A stretch of 64,000 nucleotides of DNA from Leptobrachium leishanense (Eukaryota; Chordata; Amphibia; Anura; Megophryidae): the NCBI GenBank assembly GCA_009667805.1, contig CM019072.1, forward strand, positions 41,174,654 to 41,238,653, given 5' to 3'. A program made the translations under genes and the position numbers. Positions within the stretch are counted from its first letter, which is position 1. Each line of letters begins with the position of its first letter. The notes beneath the pieces were generated by a model, which saw nothing but the letters and a program-made list of their open reading frames with translations, was not told the DNA's origin and ran no database searches. Below are positions 43,929 through 55,470 of this stretch, in pieces.

Positions 43929-44562
43929 TACAATATATATATACACATGATGTGAGCTGGCCTGGGCCTGGGCAATAGATATACGCATGATGTGAGCTGG
44001 CCTGGGCAATATATATACGCATGATGGCGCATCTGTGACTGTGAGCATGATGTGGGTAGGCCTGGGCAATATATATATATGCATGATGGCACATCTGTGA
44101 CTGTCTGTGAGCATGATGTGGGGAGGCCTGGGCAATATATATATACGTATGATGTGAGCTGGCCTGGGCAATATATATATACGTATGATGTGAGCTGGCC
44201 TGGGCAATATATATATACGCATGATGTGGGCTGGCCTGGGCCTGGGCAATATATATATGCATGATGTGGGCTGGCCTGGGCAATATATATATACGCATGA
44301 TGTGAGCTGGCCTGGGCAATATATATATATACGCATGATGTGAGCTGGCCTGGGCAATATATATATATGCATGATGTGAGCTGGCCTGGGCCTGGGCAAT
44401 ATATATATACACTTGATGTGAGCTGGCCTGGGCAATATATATATACGCATGATGTGAGCTGGCCTGGGCAATATATATATTCGCATGATATGGGCTGGCC
44501 TGGGCAATATATATATACGCATGATGTGGGCTGGCCTGGGCAATATATATATACGCATGATT
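43929..44562. repeat. minisatellite, 30-36 bp unit, second block
   Basis: About 18 units of the same type as 42880-43272. Confidence 0.92.
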
Positions 44563-44888
44563 ACAATTTGTAAAGGATAAGGCACGCAAAGTGAAATTTT
44601 GATGTGTCTGAAATTGAAACTTATGTGACAACTCTTATTTTTTTTTCCGTTAATTTATATTTGTTCAATACAGTTAATATTAATTTGTCTAATAGAGTTA
44701 ATTTAAAATGGTTTAATACAGTTTATTTATATTTATTTTACCTTTACTATTGGTGCTTTTCAAACTTTATTCTTAAATAAAAAGAAATTTAGCAGTTTCA
44801 TGTTGTGTCGTTTTTTTGTTTTTTTGGGGGGGGGGGGTGCAAGTAGCTGGTCTTGCCTAGGGCGCAAAATAGTCTAGCACCGGCCCTG

Positions 44889-45170
44889 ACCGCATGGTCC
44901 ACCCCTGCACTCTTCCACAATACCACAGAGGGGTTACTGTATGAATGCACTTGCTGGCCTGGCACCTAAAGCACAATATCTGGGTGCACTGACGCCTTTA
45001 CCAGATGCATATCTTTTTAATATAGGACCGCATGGTCCACCCCTGCACTCTTCCACAATACCACAGAGGGGTTACTGTATGATGGCACTTGCTGGCCTGG
45101 CACCAAAAGCACAATATTTGGGTGCACTGCCACTGACGCCTGTACCAGATTCATATCCTCAGAGGGGTTA
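44889..45170. repeat. 135-140 bp tandem array, right segment
   Basis: Two further units (ACCGCATGGTCCACCCCTGC starts) after the hAT. Confidence 0.85.
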
Positions 45171-45249
45171 CTGTGTGACGCCACTGTTGCCGACGCTAAA
45201 AGCCCATTTTAAAGCACCTATTGTTACTTTCATCTAAAGCCTGCATAAA

Positions 45250-45746
45250 TTTCACCATAATTTAGCCAAAAAAAATCACTAAACTTTTTCTGTGCTTCCT
45301 AAAATGTCTTTTCATACAGGCTGCCGCCCCAAGCAGTCGTTTATGAATAGATTAAAATGAAAAGCATTTACTGTCATTTGAAACGTCATTTTTTTGTTTT
45401 TAAGTGTTTCTATACATCCTAGAAATCCGCCACTTCACGGGCAGGTTATGGGGACCTCCTAGGCACGATATTTGAAGGAATTTTTCGTTTTTATTTTTAA
45501 CCCTTATTTCATGGAAAACTCACTGTCCCTTTAAAAACGTTTTTTTTTAACTTTTTGACCTTGTTTCCTGTCCCCCAGGGCACTACCCGGACCCCCATAC
45601 ACCTTTTATGGCAAATATCTAGCATACATGCCCTCTTGGAGGGCACTCTAAAAATCGAACTTTGAGTCCCATTGACTTGTATTGAGTTTTTGAAAAGTTC
45701 GAGTTCGAATGCGAACCGAACTCGGGGGTGTTCGGCTCATCCCTAC
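45250..45746 (-). mobile_element. interspersed repeat family Q, copy 1
   Basis: Reverse complement of 50028-50539: CTGCCGCCCCAAGCAGTCG, CCTGTCCCCCAGGGCACTAC and the end GTGTTCGGCTCATCCCTA. Class unknown; no inverted repeats or coding region recognised. Confidence 0.65.
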
Positions 45747-46470
45747 CATAGAGAAGCATTGCTCCATCTATTCAGAGAACACAAAACAGCAAGGAAAAGT
45801 TGCCAAAATGCCCCACTGGTTTCATTCGACAGATTTATTCAGGAGAATCCCATAGGCTTCAATGTTAAAAATTTTGTTTTAATTCAATATCTAATAAACC
45901 ATTTATTATTATATTCTGCAGTAAAGAGTCTCTTTATTTTTCGATTTTTTTAGGATCTTTTAGGCATTTTTTGGGATTTTTTTGTCAACATTTTTTTCCT
46001 TTTTTAAAAAATGTTTTTTCCTTTTTCTGTAACAGACCTTTTTATTATCATTCATTGGACCTTATGTGTAAATTCCAGACATTTTCGTTTAGTAGTTTTT
46101 TGCAAACAGTGTTTCAATTTTCAAACTTTCAAGCGTACTGTTTTTTTTTTTCTTACCTCGTTCGTCTACGCGTTGGCTTTTTCCAGCGGCTGCTCTGCGC
46201 AGTGACAGGCGGCTAGTCGGGTTTCTCTGGGGTGTTCGGCGAGGTTAATCCAGCTGTTTTCTTTCTATGGGTTTCGGTGAGTGTTAGGTTAGTGTTCGGC
46301 GGGTTTGCGGCGAGTGTTCTGCAGGTTTTCCCTGCACTACAGGGGCCTTGCGGTGCTTGCTGAATACACCGCAGGGTCGGCGAAATAGGATCACCGAATC
46401 GCCCTGAAGTGCAGGGAATGAAAAGTCACCGAACGTGCTGTGACTTTTCGATTCTCTTTGAATAACCCTG
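45747..46470 (-). mobile_element. M1 MITE copy g, reverse, truncated
   Basis: From CCATAGAGAAGCATTGC to the terminus CTCTTTGAATAACCCTG. The start is missing at the Q junction. Confidence 0.8.
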
Positions 46471-46596
46471 TAGGTCAAAATAGCCAAACCAGACAAATTC
46501 TCCCATTTATCTCACTTTCCAAATTGGCTATTTGGTCTAGATTGTTCTCTTCTCCTGACAATTCTCTTGATTTTCACCTTTCTCTGAATAACCCTG
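46471..46596. mobile_element. family R MITE copy b, partial
   Basis: GTCAAAATAGCCAAACCAG through TTTCTCTGAATAACCCTG match 26647-26826; it shares the M1 terminus as its other end. Confidence 0.65.
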
Positions 46597-46605
46597 TAAG
46601 TATAA

Positions 46606-47009
46606 GGCTAGGGTCAAATGAACGCATTATTTGCAGCGACCGTCAAAAAGTGCGTCGAACGCATTGACGTATTTTTTCACGGAATGCGTGAAAACGGTCA
46701 TATGATGCACATTTTTTGTGTGTGATTTGTTACGGATCCAAACCAGGAAACTTTGGGTGTCTGGACGTTATGTTGGCCGGACATGAGCAGCGTCTGACAT
46801 CTCCTAGTCACGCACCCACGTCGCTATGCCGACGCAGTGCACTCTGTACGTCAGTACTAGCAGTTTTGCATTCTCAAAAAAATGTGTTAGTTTGCCGCTT
46901 GCAGCCGTAATTCGTATGGAGGCCGTCATTGCCCGTCATTTGCTGCTACTGCTGCCATGATTAAGTGCGCCTAAACGCACGTTAAAAATGCGTTAGTCTG
47001 ACCCCAGCC
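46606..47009. mobile_element. Harbinger-like MITE (family H), copy 4
   Basis: GGCTAGGGTCAAATGAACGC and CGTTAGTCTGACCCCAGCC; exact TSD TAA. The interior is nearly the same as copy 5 (GGATCCAAACCAGGAAACTT). Confidence 0.88.
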
Positions 47010-47089
47010 TAAAACACTGACCTTGTTCCCAGTGTGGAAATTAAAAGGCCGTGGTATGACAAATGGACAATGCCATCACTTTCAAACTA

Positions 47090-47569
47090 AAAATAAATAA
47101 ATAAAAAAAATGTTCTTTCCTTTTAGATTTTACATGGTCACGTTTGGTATCAATGCAAAGGTCAGACTCTGTCCTGTCCAATGACGCCTCACTTGACCTT
47201 GTGAGGTGTAAAGATTAGTGACGCATGAGTCCAAAGTCCCCTCCCCCAGTGCTCTTTGCTGCAGTGCGGCGTTTAGGGTTTTTGATGGAACAATTCGTAA
47301 CAACGGATTGTGCCATCACGTCCACACTTGTTGGTGAGATGAGAAATGAGACGATGAGTTAGTGCAGCATCAATGTTTCCTTTATAATTGAAAAGTGAAA
47401 AATATTGCTGTGTTAGAATGAAAAAAATCAAGAAATATTTATTATTTATTTTTATTATTACATAAAACCTGATATTTGATATCATTGGAAAGACTATGCT
47501 CTGGCCTTTCCAGTGATACTTCACATGACCCTGTAACTCATATAGTGTTGGAGATATAGGGGTCCAAAT
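47090..47569. mobile_element. piggyBac-like (family P) fragments
   Basis: ATGGTCACGTTTGGTATCA and TGATATCATTGGAAAGACTA are P interior motifs, in a decayed context. Confidence 0.4.
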
Positions 47570-47659
47570 GCCCATCAATGCAGATCCTGTCTCTGGGCCT
47601 ATTCTGGGGCATGGGCCTGGAGCTGCTGCTCCATCAGCCCCTATGTTAATCCAGCCCTG
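47570..47659. mobile_element. solitary hAT right end
   Basis: GGGCCTGGAGCTGCTGCTCC to TTAATCCAGCCCTG matches the right end at 7980-8063. Confidence 0.55.
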
Positions 47660-48367
47660 ACATGACATGGGACAATAGGTGAGTAAATTGGGGAAAAAAT
47701 AAATAAATATTTTGGCAGAAGATGTCAGCAGCCTTTAAGGCAATTATTTAAGGGCAAAAAAGGGGCCTTCACTTTTCAGTGGAGAGTTCCTTTAAGAATG
47801 CGACTGCATATATTTCATGCAATCCATCAACAAGTTTGATAAAGATTACTAGATTCAAAACCATATAATGAGAAAATTGAAGTGTGGCAAAGTTTCACAT
47901 CCACTTGGGTTCTGAATAGCAATTCCAGATAATAAGACTGCCTAAGGCATGGGGAATGCAACACATACATTTCATGCACAGAATCAAGCTGCTGGAGAAA
48001 TGTTGCATACTCTAAGAAGAAAAAATAAAAAGCTCTATAATTTTGTCATTTTGCTTGACACGGAATACCAGGCACCCATATTCTGATGTTCATAGACTGA
48101 TATGCTTGCTTTTGAATATGTTAGCAGGGATGACGAAATAAATAAATGGAAAACTACTTGCCCAACTGACTAAAGCAGTAGCCCGATTTGCTAGTCCCTC
48201 ATGATGATCAACTTGCGAAATAATTTCAATGCGCTCAAATTTAAATAATATATAATACATAAAGTGCATAAGTACCGTAGAGGTGTGCAATTGCGGCTCC
48301 TATGGTACACAAGTTGTGTAGGAGCACAAATTTCATACAGGGTTATTAACAAAGAGTCGATCACAAA
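47660..48367. other. unassigned spacer
   Basis: AGGTGAGTAAATT...GTCAGCAGC (47680-47732) recurs at 50792-50860, a small unnamed repeat ending in a GAGTTCCTTTAA T2-like terminus. The rest is unique. Confidence 0.4.
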
Positions 48368-49257
48368 CAGGGTTATTCAGAGAGATCTGAAGTCACCGCA
48401 CGTTCGGTGACCTTTCGTTCCCCGCATTTCGGTGCACTTCGGCGATTCTAGTTCACCGACCCTGCGGTGTATTCAGCCAGCACCGCAGGGCCCCCGTAGT
48501 GCAGGGAAAACCCGCCGCAAACCCGCAGAACATTTGCCGAACATTCACCGAACACTCACCGAAAGCCCGCAGAAACCACCGCAAAAACCGCGCCAAACAC
48601 AGGAAAATAAGATGGGATGCCAATCACAGCTCTGAGCAGCCGCCCGAAAAACCCGACAAGCAGACGAACGTGGTAAAAAAAAACAAAAAACAGTACGATT
48701 GGAAGTTTAATAATTGAAAAGCTGTTTGCAAAAAAACTACTGAACGAAAATGCTTGGAATTTACATATAACATGCTATGAATGATAATAAAAAGGTCTGT
48801 TACAGAAAAAAGAAAATGCGATTAGAAAAAAAAAGGAAAAATAAAATTTTGCCGAAAAAATCCCGAAAAATGCTTAAAAGATCCTAAAAAATCAATAAAT
48901 AAAGAGACCTTTTACAGCAGAATAAAATAATAAATGGTTTATTAGATATTAAATTAAAACAGGAATATTTTTAACATTGAAGCCTATGGGATTCGCCTGA
49001 ATAAACCACCGAACAGCAGGGCATTTCGGCAACTTTTTACTTCTGTTTTGTGTTCTCTGAATAGACGAACCATTGTTTCTCTATGGGTAATTTCACTGCC
49101 CTCGAACAGGCACCGTACGTGCAGGCAATTAGACAAAAAAAAATTCAAATTGTCTGCTCTCTGAATTGCCGAATGTCCCCGAAATGTCCCCGTACGCTGA
49201 ATTTCAATGTCCGGTTACATTTTGGTGACATTTTGGATCTCTCTTAATAATCCCCAT
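48368..49257 (+). mobile_element. M1 MITE copy h (best reference copy)
   Basis: Uninterrupted from CAGGGTTATTCAGAGAG to CTCTTAATAATCCCCATAG. Used here to place the pieces of copy a. Small open frames inside are not genes. Confidence 0.88.
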
Positions 49258-49544
49258 AGAGTGAATTTCCCTGTACGGTGCCATTTCATGGCCATTCGGC
49301 TACTCACAGAGCAGGCAGTTCGTTAAATTTTGGCGAATTGCTAGCAAGTATAGTGCCTGTTCGTCGGCAGTGAAAGTCCCCGTAGAGAAGCAATGGTTAA
49401 TCTTTTCACAGAACTCCGAACAGCAGAGAAATGTCCTGACGTTCGGTGGTTTCATTCGGTAGGTTTAATCAGGCGAATACAATATGTTTCAATGTAAAAA
49501 AATAATCCTGGTTTTATTCAATATCTAATGTACTGTTTATTCTT
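49258..49544 (-). mobile_element. M1 MITE copy i, reverse, truncated
   Basis: GAGTGAATTTCCCTGTACGG through AATATCTAATGTACTG. It abuts copy h tail to tail and stops at the TTAA of the next element. Confidence 0.75.
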
Positions 49545-49548
49545 TTAA

Positions 49549-50027
49549 CCCCCTTCACGGCGGATGACATGTGGGGAACGTCCTCATTGACTCCCGCTAT
49601 ATGCAGAGGACGTTCCCCACACGTTATTCGCAATCGGAAGCCCTGGCGGAGATACACACCTCTCTGTCCGGGGTCCCGTGGCATTCTGGCTTCAGGGAAG
49701 CAGGTGCTGAATATAGGAGGGCCCCAGTGTAAATGATGTAATCACGCTTGCGCGATGACGTCATTTCTAGGCGACCCCCCGGCAATCGCCTGAAAGGGAG
49801 GGGGGATCCATTTGGATCCCTCTCCCTCCCGATCGGGAGGGTTTTCAGAAAAAAAACAGGCACCGCTTTGAAGGGCAGTGTCTGCCCTTTAAAACGGTGC
49901 CTGGTTTTTAACCCTTTACATGCCGGATCGCGAACAGCGCCGCTCGGCACCAGGTCGTGATCTAGCTCTGGTGGGGCCGCCATCTTAGATGGCAGCTCCA
50001 CCTCCGGATTCCCTCTCGGCTCCTGAT
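49549..50027. mobile_element. piggyBac-like element (family P), truncated
   Basis: Left TTAA (49545-49548) and CCCCCTTCACGGCGG terminus, parallel to 52362 onwards. The right side is lost at the start of a Q element. Inner AAAACGGTGCCTGG inverted repeat as in other P copies. Confidence 0.75.
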
Positions 50028-50539
50028 TAGGGATGAGCCGAACACCCCCCGAGTTCGGTTCGAGCCCGAACCCGAACTTCCCATTTGTTCGGGACCGAAC
50101 CCGAACCCGAACTCCCATGCAAGTCAATGGGGCTGAAAATTAATTTTTTTAGAGTGCCCTCCAAGAAGGCATATATGCTACATATTTGCCATAAAAGGTG
50201 TATGGGGGTCCGGGTAGTGCCCTGGGGGACAGGAAACAAGGACAAAAAGTTTTAAAAAAAACATTTTTAAAGGGACAGTGAGTTTTCCATGAAATAAGGG
50301 TTAAAAATAAAAATGAAAAATTCCTTCAAATATCGTGCCTAGGAGGTCCCCATAACCTGCCCGTAAAGTGGCGGATTTCTAGGATGTATAGAAATATGTA
50401 AAAACCAAAAAATGACATTTCAAATGACGGTAAATGCTTTTCCTTTAATCTATCCATAAACAACTGCTTGGGGCGGCAGTCTGTATGAAAAGAGGAGACA
50501 TTTTCGGACATGCAGAAAAAGTTTATTGATTTTTTGGCG
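50028..50539 (+). mobile_element. interspersed repeat family Q, copy 2
   Basis: Starts TAGGGATGAGCCGAACACC, contains GGGGGTCCGGGTAGTGCCC, ends near TTTATTGATTTTTTGGC. Same family as 45250-45746. Confidence 0.65.
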
Positions 50540-50717
50540 GTGAAAAGCAGGAGAATGGAAACTTCTAGACCAAAAAGCCGATTTGGAATGTGAGATAAAT
50601 GGGAGAATTTTTCTGGTTCGGCTATTTTGACCTAGAATTTTCCATTCTCCAGTCATTCTCCTGAGTTTCACCTTTGAATGTCGGCGACATTTTGGTGCTC
50701 TGTGAATAAGCCCTTTA
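50540..50717. mobile_element. family R MITE copy c, partial
   Basis: GGAGAATGGAAACTTCTAG to GTGCTCTGTGAATAAGCCC parallels 26647-26826; left terminus missing. Confidence 0.6.
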
Positions 50718-50905
50718 GTAAAGCCTCAGGGATTTGTGGGTTCGAAAGCCCATGAGCTGAAGAGAAGGAGCTCGGCGGCTAAAAGACAAAAGGTGAGTAA
50801 ATTCAACAAAACAATTAAATAAATAAATAAAAAAAACAATTGAGCAGAGGCTGTCAGCAGCATCTACCCAATGACTTATAGGGACACTACTACTTACATA
50901 AATTG

Positions 50906-51240
50906 TACAGTTGCAAGAAAAAGTATGTGAACCCTTTGGGATTACGTGGAGTTTTGCATGAATTGGTCATAAAATGTGCTCTGATCTTCATCTAAGTCAC
51001 AACAACTTGAAAAACACAGTCTGTTTAAAATAATACAACACAAACATTATATGTTTTCATGTGTTTATTGAACATAACATGTAAACATTCACAGTGCAGG
51101 GTGGAAAAAGTATGTGAACCCCTAGCCTAATGACTTCTCCAAGAGCTAATTGGAGCCAGGAGTGAGCCAACCTTGAGTCCAATCAGTGTGATATTATTGG
51201 ATGTGTTGCTCAAAGCTGTCCTGCCCTTTAAAAACAAAGT
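50906..51240. mobile_element. Tc1/mariner element end (family with GTATGTGAACC repeats)
   Basis: TACAGTTGCAAGAAAAAGTA then TGTGAACCCTTTGG is a known vertebrate Tc1-type terminus, with a second GTATGTGAACCCC at 51110. Its partner right end is absent. Confidence 0.7.
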
Positions 51241-52060
51241 TCTGGAAAAAGCATTCTTTGGACGAATGAAACTAAGATTAATCTGTACTAGAATGACGGG
51301 AAGAAAAAAAGTGTGGAGAAGGCTTGGACCATGATCTAAAGCACACGACATCATCTGTAAAACAAGGAGGAAGCAATGTGATGGGATGGGCATGCATGGC
51401 TTCCAGTGGTACTGGGTCATTGGTGTTTATTGATGATGTGAAAGAAGACATAAGCAGCCTGATGAATTCAGCAGTGTTTAGTGTCAGCCCAGATTCAGCC
51501 AAATGCAGCAAAGTTGATTGGACGATGCTTCACAGTACAGGTGGACTATGATCCAAAACACACTGCAAAAGCAACCCAGGAGTTTTTGAAGATAAAGAAG
51601 TGGTATATTCTGCAATGGCCGAGTTAATCACCTGATCTACACCCAATTGTGCATACGGTTCACTTGCTGAAGGCAAAACTCGGATGCGGATAGAGCCTGG
51701 CAAAGCATCAGAAAGGAGGAAACCAAGGTTCTGATAATGTCTATGGGCTCCAGACTTCAGGTAGGCATTGCTAGTAAAGGAATCTCAACAAAAAATTTAA
51801 AATTAACATTTTATTTATGATTATATTCATTTGTCCAATTACATTTGAGACCCTGAAAATGAGGGGACTGTGTATAGAAATGGTTGCAATTCCTAAACTT
51901 TGTACTTGATATTTATGTTCAACCCCTTGAATTAAAGCTGAAAGTCTACACTTCAAATTCATTTGGATTGTTTTGTTTTAATGTTATTCTGGTGGCATAC
52001 AGAGCCAAAAGTATGAAAATTGTGCCTGTGTTCAAATATATATGGACCTAAATGTACATC
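51241..52060 (+). pseudogene. Tc1-like transposase remnant and right end
   Basis: Decayed DDE transposase: KQGGSNVMGWACMASSGTG, a DPKHTAKATQEFLK-like stretch from 51551 and LQWPS..SPDLHPI near 51612, with several stops and frame changes. The right end (GAATTAAAGCTGAAAGTCT to TATATGGACCT) belongs to the Tc1 family seen at 13072-13215, not to the left neighbour at 50906. Confidence 0.75.
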
Positions 52061-52357
52061 AAAAATGAAAGGAGCTCCAAAGATGGCATACTTTCACCAA
52101 ATAAAAGAAACATTTAACAATGTTTTGGTCCATTTGGGCTCATTCAACCTGAAGATCCTGGTGTGGGAGGAACCCCTGGATGTCACCAACCGCTGTAAAA
52201 TATATATTGAAGTTTTATTGAATTTTAGGGGACATAGTTCTGGAATTTAACACTTAAGCTAGGTTAAGGAAGGAGTAGGCGGTAGTAGGCTTAGGCCCAT
52301 AGATATTTAGAGATAGAGTTAATGAGAGGGGGGGTTGTAGATTTTTAAATTATTTAA
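52061..52357. other. unassigned spacer
   Basis: No gene or repeat recognised. Confidence 0.4.
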
Positions 52358-52361
52358 TTAA

Positions 52362-53507
52362 CCCTTTCGCTGCGGATGACGTGTGGGGACATGTCCTCAT
52401 AGACGCCCGCTATATGCGGAGGACGTGCCCCACACGTCATCCTCTTTGCGGGAGCCCCGGCGGAGATACTTATCTCTTTGTCCGGGGTCCCGCAGTGGTC
52501 TGACTTCAGCGTCCTCAGATGCTGAAGTTAAGCCCCTCCCAAAGTAAATGAATGCCGTCAATGCCGGGAGATAGCCTGGAAGGGAGGGGGGAATCCGTTC
52601 GGATCCCTCTTCCTCCCGATTGGAAAGGAGCAGCGCCAAAAGCCAGGCACTGCTTAAAAGGGGAGAGTCACCCCTTTTAAGTGGTGCCTGGCTTTAACCC
52701 CTCAAGCACCAGGTCGCACTTCAGCGCCGAAGTGCGGCCTAGCTCCGGTGAGGGTCGCAATCTTGGATGGCGGCTCCACCCCCGGGTCCCCCCTTGTTGC
52801 CCGACATCATCACGCATAGCGTGATGACGTCAGATAGCCGGGGAACCCCTAGTTGCTTTGAACCCTTTGAACCCCGATATCTCCAGAACCGTGGCAGCTA
52901 GGGCGTCATGGGGGGTGTCATTCAAAAGGCCTGAGCATGGCCTTTCGAATGATCCCCAACATGACCAGGTATAAGGCAAAACAAAATGTAAAAAAAATAA
53001 TAATAATTAATAAAAATTAAAATTAAAAAAAAAACATAGTTTTTTTTGTGTGTTGTTTTTAGTAATGCAGCAATATTGTTCACATTTCAATTATAATGTG
53101 AACAATGATGCTGTACTAATGATTTTTTTCTATGGGGTGCGTTTGCCAAAAATCACATAATTCCCCCCAAAAAATGTAACAAGTCCCCATTTCTTATTTT
53201 TGTACAAGTGCACCCCATAGAAAATAGAACCGAAAATGCTCATGTGATAAAATGTGTAAAAAATTACTTTACACGCTGCAGATGATTAAAAATTAAAAAA
53301 ATGCATTTTTTGTCATAATATACAGGCAGGACATGACATATACATATAAGAATGATATATTATGAATCTGCCGAGCCTGCCGGAAAGAACGATATATGTC
53401 TGGATCATATAATAAAATGTGTCTTCAAATCGCGTTTAAACATGATGAGCGAAAGCGGTAAAAATGAGCTTAGTACACAGCGGTGAAATGCCTCAGCAGT
53501 GAAGGGG
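52362..53507. mobile_element. piggyBac-like non-autonomous element (family P), complete
   Basis: TTAA at 52358-52361 and 53508-53511; termini CCCTTTCGCTGCGGATG and CTCAGCAGTGAAGGGG. Internal inverted repeats (GGCATTC/GAATGATCC area) and a GATGACGTCA motif. No transposase. Confidence 0.9.
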
Positions 53508-53567
53508 TTAACTGCCCTGTTAACGCCTTTATTTTTATATCCATATATACACACAACCATATCATAG

Positions 53568-53648
53568 ATCATAGGCCCATAAAACCACACAGATAAGCAT
53601 CAGATGCTCACCATGATGCTTAGCTGTGTGGTTTTATGGGCCTATGAT
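53568..53648. repeat. 81-bp inverted repeat
   Basis: ATCATAGGCCCATAAAACC and its complement, arms about 35 bp, loop about 10 bp. Confidence 0.9.
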
Positions 53649-53730
53649 GTGTCCTGTTTGTTTACCTTTCTTGACCATAGGATTTCATTAGTAACATTTG
53701 CAACACCCCCGCCCTTCTGCTTGGCTCTTT

Positions 53731-54157
53731 GGCTAGGGTCAGACGAAAGCATTTTTACACGCGAACGTAAAAAAGTGCGTCCGAACGAATTGACGTATTT
53801 TTCCACGGAATTCGCGAAAACGGTCATACGATGCGCATTTTCGTGCGTGATTTTTTACGGATCCAAACCAGGAAACTTTGGGTGTCTGGACGTTATGTTG
53901 GCCGGACATGAGCAGAGTCTGACGTCTCCTAATCACGCAAACACGCCGCTATGCCGCAGCTGCGCACTCTGTACGTCCGTACTAGCGGTTCAGCGTTCTC
54001 GAAAAAATGCGTTCGTTTTCCATTTGCGTTGCGCGGCCGGACTTTCGTGCGACCGTACTTCGTATATTGGCTGTCATTGCCCGTCATTTGCTGCTAGTGC
54101 GGCCATAATTATGTGCGCCAGAACGCACGTTAAAAGTGCGCTCGTCTGACCCCAGCC
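53731..54157. mobile_element. Harbinger-like MITE (family H), copy 5
   Basis: GGCTAGGGTCAGACGAAAGC and GCTCGTCTGACCCCAGCC; exact TSD TTT at 53728-53730 and 54158-54160. Confidence 0.88.
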
Positions 54158-54789
54158 TTTATTGTTCAATTCCATGATTTTGCTCAGTATAGCATCAAGA
54201 CCTGAAGAAGAGAGGTATACTCTCAAAAGGTTGTCTTTTAAACGTAACGTTAGTTTAGTAAAAAAGGTATCACTACTACTGCTATACTTGGGTGATTCAT
54301 ATATATATTAGGGATTTGCGTTTCGATTCGGCCCGATTTGTATTTTTTTTTTTTTTACAAATCGGGCTGATTCGGTGCTTCGGATTCAACCGATATTCCG
54401 AATCGTATCGGCACCGAAATGCACCGCATCCGAAATAATTTCCAATACCAAACAAAATAATTTTGTTATTTCGCATGAATGTAAAATTTGTAAAATCGCA
54501 AGTCTTTTTTGTTCCTGTCGTGATTTCCGTTACATTTCGGTCATTTCGGACATCGTATTTTTCGGTTCCATTGCTGATTCCATAATTTTGTATAGTTTTG
54601 AGTCCGTTTTGATTCCGTTGATGATTTCGAAATGTCAGTCACTTTTTGTTTTTTCACTTGTTCCAGTGCTTTCTTTCGCTTCTACATCAATAAAAAATTG
54701 TTTTAAATATTTAATTAGCTTTTCCCTAAATCCCCAGTCTAACAGTACAAGAGATATTGATACTAAACTACCAATAAAATAAAAGTCTC
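54158..54789. other. unassigned, TTCGG-rich
   Basis: ATTCGGCCCGATTTGTA near 54325 pairs with TACAAATCGGGCTGATTCGG at 54356 as a small inverted repeat. The open frame at 54375-54782 lacks any recognisable domain and is probably chance in AT-rich DNA. Confidence 0.4.
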
Positions 54790-55470
54790 CTTACCTATTT
54801 ATATTTTTTACAATTTTTTTTGGGCATTTTTCGGGATTTTTTGGGTTAATCTTTAGGGTTTCTAACTAATTTTAAACAAAACTAGGCTTTATTCCTCCAT
54901 ACTTTACTTTTCAATGTAAAATAAAAATATATTTGCATTTTTAACTTTTTATTAAATATCTCTTAAAACATTTTTAGTTTCATCTGCAGCAATATGCCAT
55001 TTTTTAAAATTAATTTTTTAGGATTGTTTGGGCATTTTTCGAGCAATTTTTGGGTTAATCTTTAGGGTTTCTAACAAATTTTAAACAAAACAAGGCTTCC
55101 TTCCTCCGTAGTTTTTTTTTCAATGTAAAAAATTTGTTGTTTTTTTAACTTTTTATTAAATACCTCTTAAAACATTTTTAGTTTCATCTGCAGCAATATG
55201 CCATTTTTTAAAATATTTTTTTAGGATTTTTTGGGCATTTTTCGGGAATTTTTGGGTTAATCTTTAGGGTTTCTAACTAATTTTAAACAAAACTAGGCTT
55301 TATTCCTCCATACTTTTCAATGTAAAAATATAGTTGTGTTTTTAATTTTTTATTAAATATCTCTTAAAACAATTTAGTTTCATCTGCAGCAATATGCCAT
55401 TTTTTTAAATAAATTTTTTAGGATTTTTTGGGCATTTTTGGGTTAATCTTTAGGGTTTCTAGCTATTTTT
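54790..55470. repeat. tandem array, about 200-bp unit
   Basis: GGGTTAATCTTTAGGGTTTC recurs at about 54843, 55052, 55254 and 55440 within units that share CATCTGCAGCAATATGCC and AACAAAACTAGGC blocks; roughly 3.3 copies. Confidence 0.85.

Larger units (their letters stand above)
42299..44888. mobile_element. 2.6-kb non-autonomous hAT with two minisatellite blocks
   Basis: Ends CAGGGCCGGCGCTG and CTAGCACCGGCCCTG; flanks ACTGCAAG and ACCGCATG match at 6 of 8 positions. The array copy next door has ACCGCATG, so the left copy has mutated. GC-rich left part, arrays at 42880-43272 and 43929-44562, AT-rich unique middle. No transposase. Confidence 0.85.

Noticed and set aside
54375..54782. 135-codon open frame
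   Set aside because: No domain, no start context and AT-rich sequence; most likely chance.
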